From the NCBI RefSeq assembly GCF_000005505.3, contig NC_016131.3, positions 50,205,355 to 50,269,354 on the forward strand: a stretch of 64,000 nucleotides of DNA, given 5' to 3'. This DNA comes from Brachypodium distachyon. Lineage: Eukaryota > Streptophyta > Magnoliopsida > Poales > Poaceae. A program made the position numbers and the translations under genes. Positions 1 through 12,593 of the stretch are shown here, piece by piece; the stretch's first letter is position 1; the number at the start of each line of letters is the position of its first letter. The notes below the pieces were generated by a model, which ran no database searches, was not told the DNA's origin, and saw nothing but the letters and a program-made list of their open reading frames with translations.

Positions 1-125
1 TGTACTTAAGATGCTTTTTCTAGTACTATAAGATATCATACTGTTACTGGCAAAATCGTCACACACGCATTTGCACTTCCTGCCTTCTCTAACCCTCAAA
101 ATGTATGTTGGTCGATTTGCCACAG

Positions 126-244
126 GTAACCGCAGTGCTAATGGTGCACAGAGCCGGGCTCTTCCTGGGACGCAGCAACTCCAGGGGGATCCCAGGAGGC
201 GCGGTGGGCGGCCAAAATCATCACGAATCATCCCAATCTCCTGA
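126..244 (+). CDS. Terminal exon of an unidentified gene (partial, 3' end only)
   Basis: A cag acceptor at 123-125 is followed by an open stretch entered in phase 1 (G|GT AAC CGC), giving about 39 residues that end in GRPKSSRIIPIS and TGA at 242-244. A basic RRRGGRP patch resembles an AT-hook, which is inference only. A poly(A)-type AATAAA lies at 548-553, about 300 bases downstream, which fits a 3' untranslated region. The longer ATG-started frame at 105-350 covers the same DNA but reads through less protein-like sequence, so I prefer the spliced frame. The rest of the gene lies outside the window and I do not recognise the family. Confidence 0.4.
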
Positions 245-547
245 AGAGGTCATTGCTTGTGTGTCCATGGAGTACATGAACAAGAAAGAAATGCTCTGTC
301 GTGCTAGCAGTTCATTAGATTCAGGTGTATCTGTTACTTTAGAGAGCTAGGTTTGAGAGATGGATGGATGCCTGGAGGTCCGGATGTGATCTACTACGTG
401 CTACCCGGTGTTTGTTTTGTTCGTGTTCGTGACAGTGAAATTAAAACGCTGTCGAGTCTACGTGCTGTCTTGTGTTCACACTGTCGAGTCTTGTGTCTGT
501 AAAAACTGCATTTGCTCTCATGTGACGTTTGTGATGGTTTACTGTAG

Positions 548-553
548 AATAAA
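548..553 (+). terminator. Poly(A) signal AATAAA of the partial gene at the left edge
   Basis: AATAAA about 300 bases after the putative stop at 242-244. Between them the sequence is AT/GT-rich and non-coding, as expected for a plant 3' UTR. Confidence 0.4.
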
Positions 554-863
554 ACAAATGGTTTGGCTATGTCTCAGTTGACGGTGCAGTTCCATAATTA
601 TCTTAACATCATCCCAAATCTTAAAACACACTAGTTAGGTGCCCGTGCAACGGAATGAAAATATTTGTAAAAGAAAAGACAGTAAATAAAGTTCATGATA
701 TGGATATCTCATCCCATTATTGATTTCTAACAACAAAATAACATCACTACATGTTTCTTGTTCTCGCAAAAAAAAAAGTGTGTTAGCGCCCTACATCCCC
801 CTTCAACCTATCCCATCACCCTGAACCCAACCGGATCACCTAACACCTCTGCTTCGACACCCT

Positions 864-969
864 GATGACCTTCCTTGGCTTTGTCGCCAACTCCACCTAC
901 ACAGACCGCGATGACCTTCCTCGGCTTTGTCGCCAACTCCCCTACCAGACCGTGATGACCTTCCTCGAC
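864..969. repeat. Imperfect tandem repeat, about 45-bp unit, 2.3 copies
   Basis: Units start with GATGACCTTCCT at 864, 910 and 954, each followed by GGCTTTGTCGCCAACTCC in the two full units. Otherwise 600-3000 holds no gene I can support. Confidence 0.75.
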
Positions 970-1490
970 AAATGCCTACAACTCAGTTATCATTCATCAC
1001 CTGCAAGGGTACTCAGCAGGATTTTCTCTATGAGGTAAATAAATTATAATGGAGAAAAAAAATACTTGTCTTTCATATTTTACAATACATGGTGGTGACA
1101 TGTATGGAGGTGTTAATGTTCATTGGTCCAATCAACTTTAGAAATTTAGCAACACGACGATGCATGCTAAACTTAGCTAGGTGGCACCAAGCTTGTTGAG
1201 AAATCCACGTATGTCAGCTTCAGTCTATGCTTAACAGGTGTCATGTATCTGAAAAGTTAGTACAGCTAATTAGAATAGGACAAATATATTTTGTCTGTTA
1301 GGTTCAAAGATCAAACAACACACCCATATCTTTTTCCCTATAATAACTATATATGAGTGCAACAGTGGATTGTTGAGAGCAGCTCTAACTCATGGAAGAG
1401 TACAATTGCTTTAAGGTACTGTAAGCTCTCACTGCGGTCACTTCAATGTCCACACAGTTTCTAAAACAAGATGCATGCTGATCCAGCTAC

Positions 1491-1690
1491 ATATCCCATT
1501 GGTTACAGGGGCATGAATCATGTCAAGTTAAGATGATTTGGATGATGAGAAAATATCTCAACTCTTAATGGTATAAGTCGAATCTGGAGCATATCCCATT
1601 GGTTACAGGGGCATGAATCATGTCAAGTTAAGATGATTTGGATGATGAGAAAATATCTCAACTCTTAATGGTATATGTCGAATCTGGAAC
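1491..1690. repeat. Near-perfect 100-bp tandem duplication
   Basis: The 100 bases starting ATATCCCATTGGTTACAGG at 1491 repeat from 1591 with only about two substitutions (gtataagtcg/gtatatgtcg and ggagc/ggaac). It is non-coding. The near identity points to a recent duplication. Confidence 0.95.
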
Positions 1691-3194
1691 TCATTTTACT
1701 TCAGCTATCTTGGAGTCACAGTCAAGAGTTGAAGCTTTCGTGGAAATTTAAATATTCAATATCTTGAATATTTACGAACCAGGATCCTTGAAAAGTAAAA
1801 CCATGTCATTGTCAGGAAGTACTAAAATCTTCATTAACACAACATCTGACAGTACCCATGCTTGCAATCAAAATTTAAGCTCTATCTAGTAAATATTCAT
1901 TCTTTTATATCACCAATCAACACAAAAAGCAAGCTTAATGTAAGATAAGGGCACTGGATTACCTCTAGCATGAACAATGTGGGAATGTTTTTGAACGCAT
2001 GAAAAAGTGAAAGACAACAAACATGACAAATTATAGAGGAGTTGGGTACCTTCTTATCAATATTTGTATAAAAAAACGATTAAAAAAACTTAGCAGTCGA
2101 AGAATTTTTGGATTCACTGGTAAGCTTTGAAGGCAAGACTCTAACAATATATAGTCCAATCATTTTGCTACCAAGTATCAGTGCAGCTCTTTCCTCTATA
2201 TGCAACCTACCATGCACCAAACCATCAAGTGTAGAAGCTGTAGAAGCTGTCAAAGTAGAAGCTGTCAGAGTAATAGATGAGCGCAAACCTCATAACAGAC
2301 TGGGGATAACCAAAGATTCTGGAATTGACAACCTTCAAGGTAGAGAGAAAAATTAGTATTCATCTATTGCAAATGTCCAGCAGCACAACTGACAATACAG
2401 AGAATTTCGTTACAATATGTTGTATTCTACAAGAAGGAAAAACATAAAATGTTGGCTCCGGGTCGGTGGCAGCAGTTGTCGAGGGAGAAAGGAAGCCGGA
2501 GATAATCACGGGATTTTGACCGGATGGCAAGGTTTAAATCGCGGGATATTGTTTTGGTTGGCATGCTCGTGCGTGCGCGACGACAGACGACGGATGGACG
2601 TACGGACTAGCGAAACTGGAAATTAAGTAACAGTAAAAAAATCCGGTCATCCTAGTTTCTTGTTCCGAACCTTGAAACACAAGCACAATCAAGCTCAACC
2701 AAAAATTAGACGATTTATACACATAGCAAAACCGTAATGCTACGAAAAGCACGCAGCACTCTGTAAAGCATTGTTCTGTTCCTCCTTTGGTCAGCTCAAA
2801 ATCCAGTGTCGCAACACAAACACATCACCAAGCGGTAGGGCACCCCCGTAAGATGTACCGAAACGTCTCGGAAATTTGGAACGTGTCACGTTTTTTACAT
2901 TCTTTTCTCAAATTTGTCTAAAAATGAATTATCTATTTCTAAAAGATGTCTAGATACATGTAATATTTGGACAAGAAATAAAGTGAGCAGTCCTTTTTAT
3001 AATTTGCGTTCCACGGTGACACGGCGGCTGTCGCATAGCAGGGCCGGCGACACTTGCTCGCCTACACACTTCTTCGCCCGCCACGCCTCCTCCACGCGCC
3101 GCTTCCACCTTTCAATTCACCTCAAAACCCCTCAGATATACTCACATTGCCCCAAAAACCCGCAAGCGCAGCGACACACCACGGCCATCCCATC

Positions 3195-5899
3195 ATGCCG
3201 CTCCCGCTGAGCCACCTCGCCCGCCGCCGCCTCCTAGTGCCGCGCGGCCCCGCCGCCACCGACGGTCTCCGCCGGCGCTTCCTCCACACGAGCCCGCCGA
3301 CGGACCCAGACGTCCTCGCGTGCCGGCTGGCCTCCCGCGCCGTGGTCCGCTTCCGTGGCCCGGAGGCGGCGCGGTTCCTCAACTCGCTGCTCACCAACGA
3401 CCTCCTCGCCTCCCGCTTCTCCTCGTCCTCCCCGTCCTCCCAGCCGCAGCGGTTCGCGCCCACGCCTAACGTCCCCGCGCGGGCGCCGCCCCCCGCCTAC
3501 GCGGCGCTGCTCACGCCCCAAGGGAGGTTCCTCTACGACCTCTTCCTCTACCGCCCGGCCCCGCGGTCGCAGATGCTCGACCGCACCGGCTCCGCGCCCG
3601 AGACCGGCGAGGCGCCCCGCGGGGAACAGGAGGAGGAGGACGGAGGGGAGGTGCTCGCCGACGTCGACGCCAACGAGGTCGACGACCTCCTCGCGTGCTT
3701 CAAGAGGTGAATTTTTTTTTCGACTTCCATTCTGAAACGGAAGTCATTGCTCTATGTGATGCGATGCCCTGTGAACTGCGAGCGGAGCACGTTAATTTAG
3801 GGGAAGGAATTAAGAGTCCTACGAGTTACTCCTAGTTAATTGATGGATGCGGGCAATTACTACTGTTGGAAATGGAGTTCCTGTAGTATAAGCAGTTGGC
3901 TGACTGAATTTTAGCTGTTTGCTTGCAATAATCGGTGAATTCCGCCCGATTCGCAGATGATTACATGCCCGGTTCGGTTGGAACATTTTAGTCCGATTGT
4001 TGGGAGTCTTGATTCTTAGGTAGGTGTTAGAAGTTTCAGTGCCAAATGCCCAAATACTTACAACTGAAGAATAACATCCTCTGACTCACTGTTGCGAATG
4101 TAGATCTAGCTTTGTTGTTCAAGTCTCAATCAAGATTGTATTTTCTGAATCGTTCTGGACTCTGGTATGGACTGTTGAGTAGCTTCCCTTGAACTAATTG
4201 CAGCTGTTAGGCTATTATGTTGAGCTCTAGTAGGAGTACATGAGAATTTGGAAGCTTGTTGTAGTGATACCTTGTAGCATATATACCAGAGGATCGGGGG
4301 CCTATCTTACATCTCCAGTCAAATTCTTATGCCCGGCAACTTTTTTGTCCATTTTCTAGATACCGGCTAAGAAACAAGGTTGAGATAGATAATGTAAGCG
4401 AGGAGTTTTTGTGCTGGCAAAGATTCGGAAGCAACGTGGCACATTCTGAATCTTCTACTCAAGAACCTGAGGCTGAATCCATTGGATGGGGGCAAGGGAC
4501 TGACCTTGCTGCCGAGTCATCTGCACAAGGGAATGGTCATGGGTGGCAGTGGCTCAAAGATCCTCGACTCGATTATCTTGGGTATAGAGGGATATTTCCA
4601 GCTGATACAATACGTAAGTCATCTGTTATTGACAGTTAATGAATTTATCTGATATAATGTTCAACACGTAATACCAGTCATCTGAACAATCACTCTTTTG
4701 TTTGTTTATAGCACCACTTGTTGAGTCTGACAAAGAAGCAGACGAACGGCATTACTTACTTTGGCGAATAGAGAATGGAGTTGCGGAGGGCTCAACTGAG
4801 ATACCAAAAGGTATGATTTATTTCCCAATTGGCTTATTAAGACACTGTAACATTGGCATACTTACAGTTACTAGCTATTATTTTTTCTACTCTGTACTTC
4901 GGTACTGTTGCTGGGAGATGTCGAAATGTCCTTACTGAATAGTGCTTAGAGGTGGTTCCTTAACAGCGTATTATCTCACAGTTGTATGGTTCCTTGTCTT
5001 CTCTCATCTCGATTAAAAGTCGCTCCAAGTTCACTTCTAATATGAGTTCATGGACATAGGTGATCTCATGGTCTGTCATAGACTGGACAATAGTGCCTGG
5101 AAATTCTGGTTAGTTTATGTTGGTTAGAAGCCTAGAGTATGATACAGGATGCATTCTCTTTCTCCCCTTGTTGCACATGAACAAGGCGGTGTGGAAAGGA
5201 CTGTGTGTATTACACATGGTTTCGGCACGTACCTAATGGATAGGAAGTACCTTTCTTTTATCACCATTTGCAATCCTAATCATATCATTTTGGTCATCCA
5301 GCAGCAATTACCTTATACATTTCCCTGCTTAAATACCCCAAATCCGTGCATCTTTTCACTCCCTTTTGTTAAAACTATTTACTTCCTTTTGTTTAACTTA
5401 TCTAATTGTGAACCAGGTGAAGCAATTCCACTCGAGTACAACCTTGCTGGCCTGAATGCTATTTCATTTGACAAGGGTTGCTACATCGGGCAGGAGCTCA
5501 TCGCACGCACACACCACCGCGGTGTCATTAGGAAGCGCCTGATGCCCTTAAAGTTTGTAGATGAAAACGACCAAGGTAATAATCCTGTGCTAAATAACTC
5601 AATTGTCCAGTCTATCTGCCACCTCATACTGATTCTGCAACCTCTTGTCACCAGAACTAGAACAAGCTGTTGCTCCAGGCTCCGACGTCATGGACGATGT
5701 TTCTGGTAATAAAGTCGGTACAGTGAGCACAGCTCTTGGCAGCCGTGGAATGGGCCTGTTGCGGCTCGAAGAAGCACTGAAGCATAATTCGTCCCTCGCC
5801 ATCAGCAACAACACGGGTGTTAGAGTCAAGGCAATTAAACCAGACTGGTGGCCTGCCGAGTGGACACAGGCCCTAGAACAGCAGAGTGCAGTCGCCTGA
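3195..5899 (+). CDS. IBA57: IBA57-like folate-binding protein (COG0354/YgfZ family), mitochondrial
   Basis: Five exons join in phase: 3195-3706, 4360-4613, 4712-4810, 5417-5575 and 5655-5899, giving about 422 residues. The N-terminus ([16 protein letters not shown], then RRRFLHTS) looks like a mitochondrial presequence. It is followed by the aminomethyltransferase-like fold ([20 protein letters not shown]) and, in exon 4, the family signature KGCYIGQE with R-T-H-H-RG. Members of this family bind tetrahydrofolate and, with ISCA proteins, help to build [4Fe-4S] clusters in mitochondria; that role is taken from the family. An in-frame ATG at 3054 would add 47 residues; I chose 3195 because it places the presequence at the start. 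Exon 1 is very GC-rich, as is usual for grass genes. An AATAAA at 6143 fits its 3' end. Confidence 0.9.
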
Positions 5900-6142
5900 T
5901 AGCTGCAGTTTCAGTACCTGATCCGAAAATTCCAGCGAAGTGAAGCTCTTCGGAGTTTAGAGAGGCAAGCCTGTAGGATTTGGCTGCGTTAAGCAGAGGC
6001 CCCCGTTAGCGGAGCTGTTTCCGACAGTTAAGCAGAGGTTACTTGACCAAATGTTTGTTCTGTGGTGTACCAGTGCTGAACCTAATATCTTCTTCACTGC
6101 CTTCACCAGTTCACTTGTATCAGTGATAGATCATAGACCATG

Positions 6143-6148
6143 AATAAA
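6143..6148 (+). terminator. Poly(A) signal AATAAA of the IBA57-like gene
   Basis: AATAAA about 245 bases after the stop codon at 5897-5899, on the gene strand. From here to 8797 I see only intergenic DNA apart from a tiny inverted repeat at 8243. Confidence 0.5.
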
Positions 6149-8242
6149 CGGACGTGTACAGAGCAGTTGATCCAAACACTCGAAAAACTCAAATAAGTTG
6201 CCCTGTTCAGGGTTTGTTACTTGTCCAGCAAACATGTTCTTTTGGAACAGTCAGAAGCGGATGTTCTGGTTTCGTATATTTTCTCTCTTGTGATATCGTT
6301 TACCTGTTAACACCAGCTTTTCTAGCATGAGCTGATGTGAGTGAAATACTCTTTATTATTGTACAGAAAGCCTTAAGCTTTTTGACCATGGGGAAGAGCC
6401 AGACGCCCGTGGATCTTTTCTGTCATGGGTACCAATGGATTGCAGAGTTGTGGTCACAGCGTGAAAGACATTGCCAATCCAGCCATTTTCTCTAGTGGAC
6501 TGACTCATGGTCCAGTGAGGAGTAGGAGAAAAGGCTTTGGATTCCCTTTTGTCCTCTGGTATTTTGGCCCGTGCACACCATCAGCAAAATGTAGAGTAGT
6601 ACAAAACTGTGCTAATGCATTCCTAGACAGAAGGCTAGCTACAGTACGGTGTACACCACCAGACCAGCGGTAGTGTTGTCTTGTACAGAGAACAGAAGAC
6701 ACATTGAGATTGCCACGGCAATGCTGTCAATGTCATCACCGTTCTTCACAGAAGGGAGTAATTGTATGTCAGGAGCCACAGCCAAGCACTCTCTCTCTCT
6801 CTCTCGCTCAAATGCCAAACCAGCATCTGCATCGAAATGAGGTCTAATATCAATCCTTTTTTTTGTGAGCCACACAATTGAAAGAGGCCATTTGAACTAA
6901 ACGTGGCTTAATCAGCACCGGCAACGGACCAAAACGTGGGCAAACCAAACAGAAAGACCTGGAGATTCAGTTCAGCCAGTTGCTCGTCGAAAGGATTTCA
7001 AATCCAGTGCATTAATGCTGTAGTACTGGCTCAATGCAACGGCCGCTTCCTTGGACAGTGGAGGGGGATAAGAGCCATCACGGTGCCCCGTGCAGCTTGG
7101 CCGCAGAGTCAATGCTGCTGCTGTGTTCCGAACCCCTGAAACGGTGAGAAAGAAAGTAAAAACCAAATGCTGGACTGGACAGCGTTCCCAAAGGGCTTTT
7201 ATCGTGGAGCTATCTCTGATCTGATGGATGCTAAAGATTTGCCCCATGCCTTCTTGCGCTTTGAACACGCGCGAAAAGGACCTGGTACGTGCCCACACAC
7301 ACACACTGGGCCTAGAGATGGAAAGAAAGAGTGCCTCGCAAAGTTCAGGTTGCTCCCAATATATGCGGCATCATTGCAGCTGCAGCAAAAGTGGTGCCAT
7401 CCGTCGAAAGAAAGAGGAAGGAAGAATGAACACCTCGTTGCATGCTGTAGAGAGACTGATTTGTCCTTCTTGTCATAACTAAATGGCTGGGATAATGGCG
7501 ATGTGATTAGATGCGTTGGGCGGCGATCGGGCCTTGAGATTAGATGAGATGAGCTGAGCTGTGTGTTGGTGCTTCTTTTCATGGTCGCTTTCGTTTCTTG
7601 GTTTGGTTAAACTAATCCTTTGTGTTTGTGTTCCCCATGAACGGGCAGATTCTGCTGCTGCTGGAACCGGGCTGGATTTTGGACTTCCCTCACGGTTGGT
7701 TCAGTGGCCATTCGATTTCTCTTCATTTCCCTAATTAATTGGGTCATTAGTAGAAGATTGTTGTACAGTAGCCTTTTTCTCTCCATTTCCTTTTTGTTTT
7801 CCAGATGTTGTTCTAGCCTTCCCTTGGTTACTGCTTCGCATTTCAGCTCCTAGTTTGACAGTGTTACTATATTGGTATAGTACCTTCATTGGATACATTT
7901 GAGATTCAAAGACTTATAAATGATATGAAATTCTCCTATCTTTAGCATGGAGTGAGGTATGGAATGAGAGATAGAATGAGATGGGAACAATAATGGCAGA
8001 GGTAGGAATGAACAGTGTCCAGGGCAAACGGTCATAGCCCCAGTTGGTAGGCAGCAAAAAAGGGCAGCAGCATGCTCTGCGGTTCCCATGCATCCGGGTA
8101 CACAATATGCAGGGAGACGGCAGGCCGATGCAACTGTTCAAATGTCCTTTTTTTTGGGTCCAGAGATTCAAATTTGAAAGTTGACTCACGGCTGCACCGT
8201 TGAGATCAGCAGCAGTCCATTGCTGCCCATGTTTGTTTGCAG

Positions 8243-8277
8243 CTACTCCCTTCTTAAAATACAGTACAAGGGAGTAG
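8243..8277. mobile_element. Possible internally deleted Stowaway remnant
   Basis: A perfect 10-base inverted repeat, CTACTCCCTT and AAGGGAGTAG, flanks a 15-base centre. The CTCCCTT/AAGGGAG ends next to TA match Stowaway termini, but the element would be only about 30 bases, so this could be chance. Confidence 0.35.
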
Positions 8278-8797
8278 TTTTTTACCCCAGATTCAAGTGA
8301 AGCAAAAAACATTCTAAAATTTTGAAGCTGTAAAAAAGATTTATTAAAATACCCTATCATTTGGCCAGGATTGAAATTTGTATGTTACTATTTATAACAT
8401 ATGGCAGTTCTTGATCTTCTTACAACATGTTAACTGAATTTGGTATACACGTCAGAGCACATGAATGCAGGAAATATGCCAGTAGTGCATTGATGACCAA
8501 AGTCGCATTAAAATTGCTAATAGCTAGGCCTAATGGCTTACAAATCTACATCCATGGCATACTGATCTAGAGAACCAAAGGTTCACATCTCACACACAAA
8601 CTTTCAGCATTCCAGTGATGAAAAGATTGTGATACAAAAGGTGAGATCACTAGAAAAGTGACTAGTTAATCGGTGCCAACATGTTCCACATTACTACATT
8701 AGCATGTCAGTGGCAACTGGATCATTACCCTCCTCCAGCTTACTAGTACTATCACAAAAGAGTTCTTTCATACCAGCTCTTGTTCAGGCCCTCAGCA

Positions 8798-11700
8798 TCA
8801 GCTGCTGAGTTGCTGAACAACAGCCTCCATCGTCGGCCGTTGGCTCGGCGCTTCGTTTGTGCAATGGACGGCCACCGCTGCGAGCTTAGCAGCCTCAGTC
8901 CTTGAGAAGACACCGTCGAGGTTTAGATCAACCAGGCCTTCGAGGTCACTGACCGCTGTGCCTACCTTCAATTGTGAGACAGCCCTTCTGCCTGTGATGA
9001 CCTGGAGAACAACGATCCCGAAAGCAAAGACGTCGCTCTTCTCGGTGAAGCGGCCAGTGTTAGCGTACTCGGGGGCAAGATACCCCATGGCTGCGCTGGC
9101 CTTCAGGGTTGAGAAGACAACATCGTCAGCAAGGAGCTTATGCAGTCCTGGGACCGACAGCCGTGGGATGAAGTGGTGGTCGAGTAGAATTTTCTCGGCT
9201 GATATGTTCTGATGCACTAACGATGGCTTGTTGCTCTTCTTACTGTGTAGGTACTCTATACCTGCAAATGCACAGCAGATTGATGTTGGATTAGAAAACA
9301 ATGAATCCTCAGATGTAATGATGTTTAATTAAGTAAAGGAAGCTACTAGAATTGATATGTTGCTAACCTTTTGCAATGCCTCTGATGATGGAAACTCTTG
9401 TAGGCCAATCGAGAACACTAGCACCGGAACCATCCTTAACATCAAGATATCGTGACAAGGACCCATTAACCATGAAATCATACACAAGGAAACACTCCCC
9501 TCTCCCCCTAGAGCAGCAGAAGCCCCTCAGGCCAACAAGGTTCTCATGTCGCAGAATGGTGAGTGTCTTCAGACCTCGCAAGAAATCAGACTCCTCTTGC
9601 TTGCAACTTGTCTTGTTGAGGCTCTTAACAGCAACAACAGAGCCATCACGCAGCATCCCCTTGTATGTCGCAGCAAAACCGCTCTTACCTAACAAGTTAA
9701 CCTCACAGAAGTACTGAGTCGCACACTCGACCTCTTCAAGGTTGAACCTAAAGCTATCACCAACCTCACCGGATGATCCGCAACCTCCACTTGACAACGG
9801 GTCCCATCCATTTGAGTACTCAATACTAATCAGAGGAGAAGCACTCCTTCGGCAGGCTTCCTTCTGCTGGTAGTGGTCTGTGCTAAGCCTACTATCAGAA
9901 ACCTCCAGAGAGCTGCCAATCTTCTGCTTCTGCCGGCGATAATATGAGAATGCAAATATTCCACAGAATGCAGCACCAATAACCACAGCAACAATACCGA
10001 CAATAAGAACTCCTGAAGAGGCCTTTGAAGATCTGGTTGTGTCTGGATTCACCGACTGGGGTACTTGCCCTCTCTTGATAGTGCCATCTGGACCAAAAGG
10101 CTCAGGTTTGCTAGGATTCAGGCCATTCTCTGAAGACGTGCAAAGATCAAGCAAACTGAAATCAACTCCACAAAGCTCCCTATTGTTCACATATTGGAAG
10201 CCTCCATTCAGTCTCTTCAAGCCTAGCATCCGAAACCAAATTACAAGTTAATACGATGAACACTAAAGCCGTACCTTCATAAAGGTAGAGCAAGAGCCAG
10301 TTACCAGCAGGGACGCTCCCGGATAGAGTGTTATTGCGAACATCGAAGACCTCGAGCAGCGGAGCCTCAGCGATCTTCGAAGGGATAGATCCAAATAGTC
10401 TGTTGAAGCTCAAATCAAGCCGTGTCAGTCGAGTAAGGTCACCCAGAGTTGCTGGAATGGCACCGGTCAGCTGGTTGGACTGCAGTGCAAGAACAGCAAG
10501 CTTGTTCAGGTTGCCCAGCTGGGGTGGTATGCTGCCTGTCAACTGGTTGTAACCCAGCTGCAACACTGCAAAACAGGACAGCAAAGGGTAAGTCTTGTAC
10601 ATTCTGTGTTCATCCAGACAAAGAACACAAACAGTGGACATACTGAGAGAAATCCCCATTGCCTCTGCATCAAGATCTACCTGAAGTTACCACAAAAGGG
10701 AATCTATACCAAGACAAGTGGCTCCAAACAAAGTGAAAACCTCATTTTTCAACTCCAAGAAACCACCATGCTAGTTTCTTTTACCAATGCAGGCGGAGTC
10801 AAACAAGGTAGATCAAATAAGATGGATCACGTGGCTGCCACACTGCTGCAAAAGGAGACTACGAATAGGGACATACAAAATGAATGGTTGGAGTAACAGA
10901 AGTAAACAAACTGCCCATTTGAACAATAAGAACAAAAGCAGGTGAGCGTGCCATTTGAAAACATTAACCGTTGTGACATGTGCTTCTGAGATTTTCGCAT
11001 TAATGAGAGCCCCTGCTCCTCACAAAATCTCAGTTAGTACAGTTTGGATGGTACTAATAAATGAGCATGAACAAAAGCCCACCGACTTTTCTTAAAATTG
11101 TGGACAGGGACTAATAAATGAAGTGCCGGTTTCAAGCAAAAATCCCGCCTCGGACCGGCGAAAATTGGAAGCATCCTTCGGCTAGCAAAAATCGAACCGA
11201 AACGAAGAACGAACTGTAACTCTGTCAGAGCACATTGGTTCAAAGATAAGCCATTTTCTTATCTTAGAAAAAGAATATATGCCATTTTGGTTTGCAAATC
11301 AAAAAATCAAGCAAGCAAAAAATCTGAGAAAGATCTCGCCATGACTGACACTTGCTGCTGAAGAGAACTCTGCACTTGTGTTCTCTCCGGATGTGCAAGT
11401 CCGAGCAAACCTAGGAGCCTGAACTTCTAACCTAATGCTAAGAGCAACAGAAACTCCACAAGAAAATGCACACACCGGCCAAACAAACCAAGGTAAAAAG
11501 CAATCTTCCAGGAGCCAGGGAAAGAGGTTCACCTTGGAGGTTCCCCATGGCTGCAATCTCGACGGGAACAGGCCCAGAGAGATGGTTAACATCGAGGTAA
11601 AGGTCAGCGAGCTCGGACAGTTTCCCAATCTCCCTGGGTATGGCGCCCTTGATGCCGTTGTAGTGCAGGTAGAGCCCCTTGAGCCGCCGGAGCCCGGCTA

Positions 11701-11977
11701 TCGCCGGCGGGAGGGTCCCGGAGAGCCCGCGGCCCTGCAGCGAGACGCCCGTGACGCGGCCGCCGGCGCCACGGTCGCAGGTGACGCCGACGAAGGAGCC
11801 GCCGCAAGGGTCGCCGCGGGCCGGGTCCCACGAGCCCAGCACCCGGCCCGATGGGTCCAGGGCCGCCTTCAGCGCGGCCAGCGCCTGGGCGTCCTCCTCG
11901 TTGCGCGCCGAGGCGGCGAGAACGGTCAGGAGGAGGAGCAGGAAGGGGAGGAAGAGGACGCGCGCGGTGGCCGCCAT
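8798..11977 (-). CDS. LRR receptor-like kinase, probable pseudokinase
   Basis: Four exons on the minus strand join in phase: 11977-11533, 10565-10305, 10222-9368 and 9261-8798, about 674 residues. Order: signal peptide (residues 1-24), N-terminal LRR cap with GDPCGGSFVGVTCD, about five leucine-rich repeats, a transmembrane segment around residues 303-328 (SGVLIVGIVAVVIGAAF), then a kinase domain. VAVK is kept (about residue 430). The catalytic HRD is HQN (LVHQNISAEKILLD), DFG is replaced by PGL (SVPGLHKLL), and the third glycine of the P-loop is alanine (GKSGFA). APEY and the SDVFAFGIVVLQ region are intact, so the fold is probably kept while phosphotransfer is probably lost. HQN-type LRR kinases of this layout recall a small subgroup of plant LRR-RLKs (from memory, LRR-IV). 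The ligand is unknown. Confidence 0.9.
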
Positions 11978-12317
11978 TGGAGCGAGCGAGAGGGGGAGAA
12001 GAGAGCGGTGGGGTGTTGAGGACTGTGGAGTGGAGCTCTCAAAAGGGGGGAGGGAATGGCAATAGGACGGCTGTGGCTGTGGCTGGAAGCCTGAAAGCTA
12101 GTGCCGGGTAAAGTGGTAAATTTGTCGCTCCTGCTGTGCCTAGTACAGTACAGTACTTCCTTTCGACGGAATTTCCAGCTTTTCGAGGACAATTTCCTTT
12201 TGCCCGTATACAAGTTCGAAATCTAGCTTTTTTACATGGTTGTACTTTACTCTTATTTTTGCATTTCTCTTGAGGAACTGTATTGTTGCTCGCCTCCTGC
12301 TGCTGTATTGGCCTCGC

Positions 12318-12486
12318 CAGGGGCGGAGCCAGGAGAATAGTTAAGAGGAGACACTTTAAACATTTTTAAAAGGTTATAACTTAAATTAGAAGGGGCACCA
12401 ATGGTAAAAATTTATAATTTGTATTGGCGTATCAAATTTGAGTGGGGGCATTGACCCCCACTCAGTATGTGCTGGATCCGCCCATG
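12318..12486. mobile_element. hAT-type MITE, 169 bp
   Basis: Terminal inverted repeats CAGGGGCGGAGCCAG at the left and CTGGATCCGCCCATG at the right. The flanking octamers GGCCTCGC (12310-12317) and GGTCTCGT (12487-12494) agree at six of eight bases, consistent with an old 8-bp hAT target-site duplication. The interior is AT-rich and non-coding. Confidence 0.7.
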
Positions 12487-12593
12487 GGTCTCGTGTCAGG
12501 GTTGTGATAAAGCTTCCAGTGTTGTCCAATCTCACTGTGTTATGTTGCGTTTTCTATCACGAAGGTTTTTATTGTGTTTTTTATTTCTATTGA

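Noticed and set aside
105..350. ATG-started frame of 81 residues at the left edge
   Set aside because: A spliced reading from 126 gives a more natural C-terminus, and the ATG frame starts before a good acceptor site.
2900..2995. Possible Stowaway remnant before the IBA57-like gene
   Set aside because: Only the TCTAGATACATGTAATATTTGG core is visible; no two paired ends could be found.
8859..9212. Frame antisense to the receptor kinase
   Set aside because: It is the complement of the kinase exon, whose domains are unambiguous.
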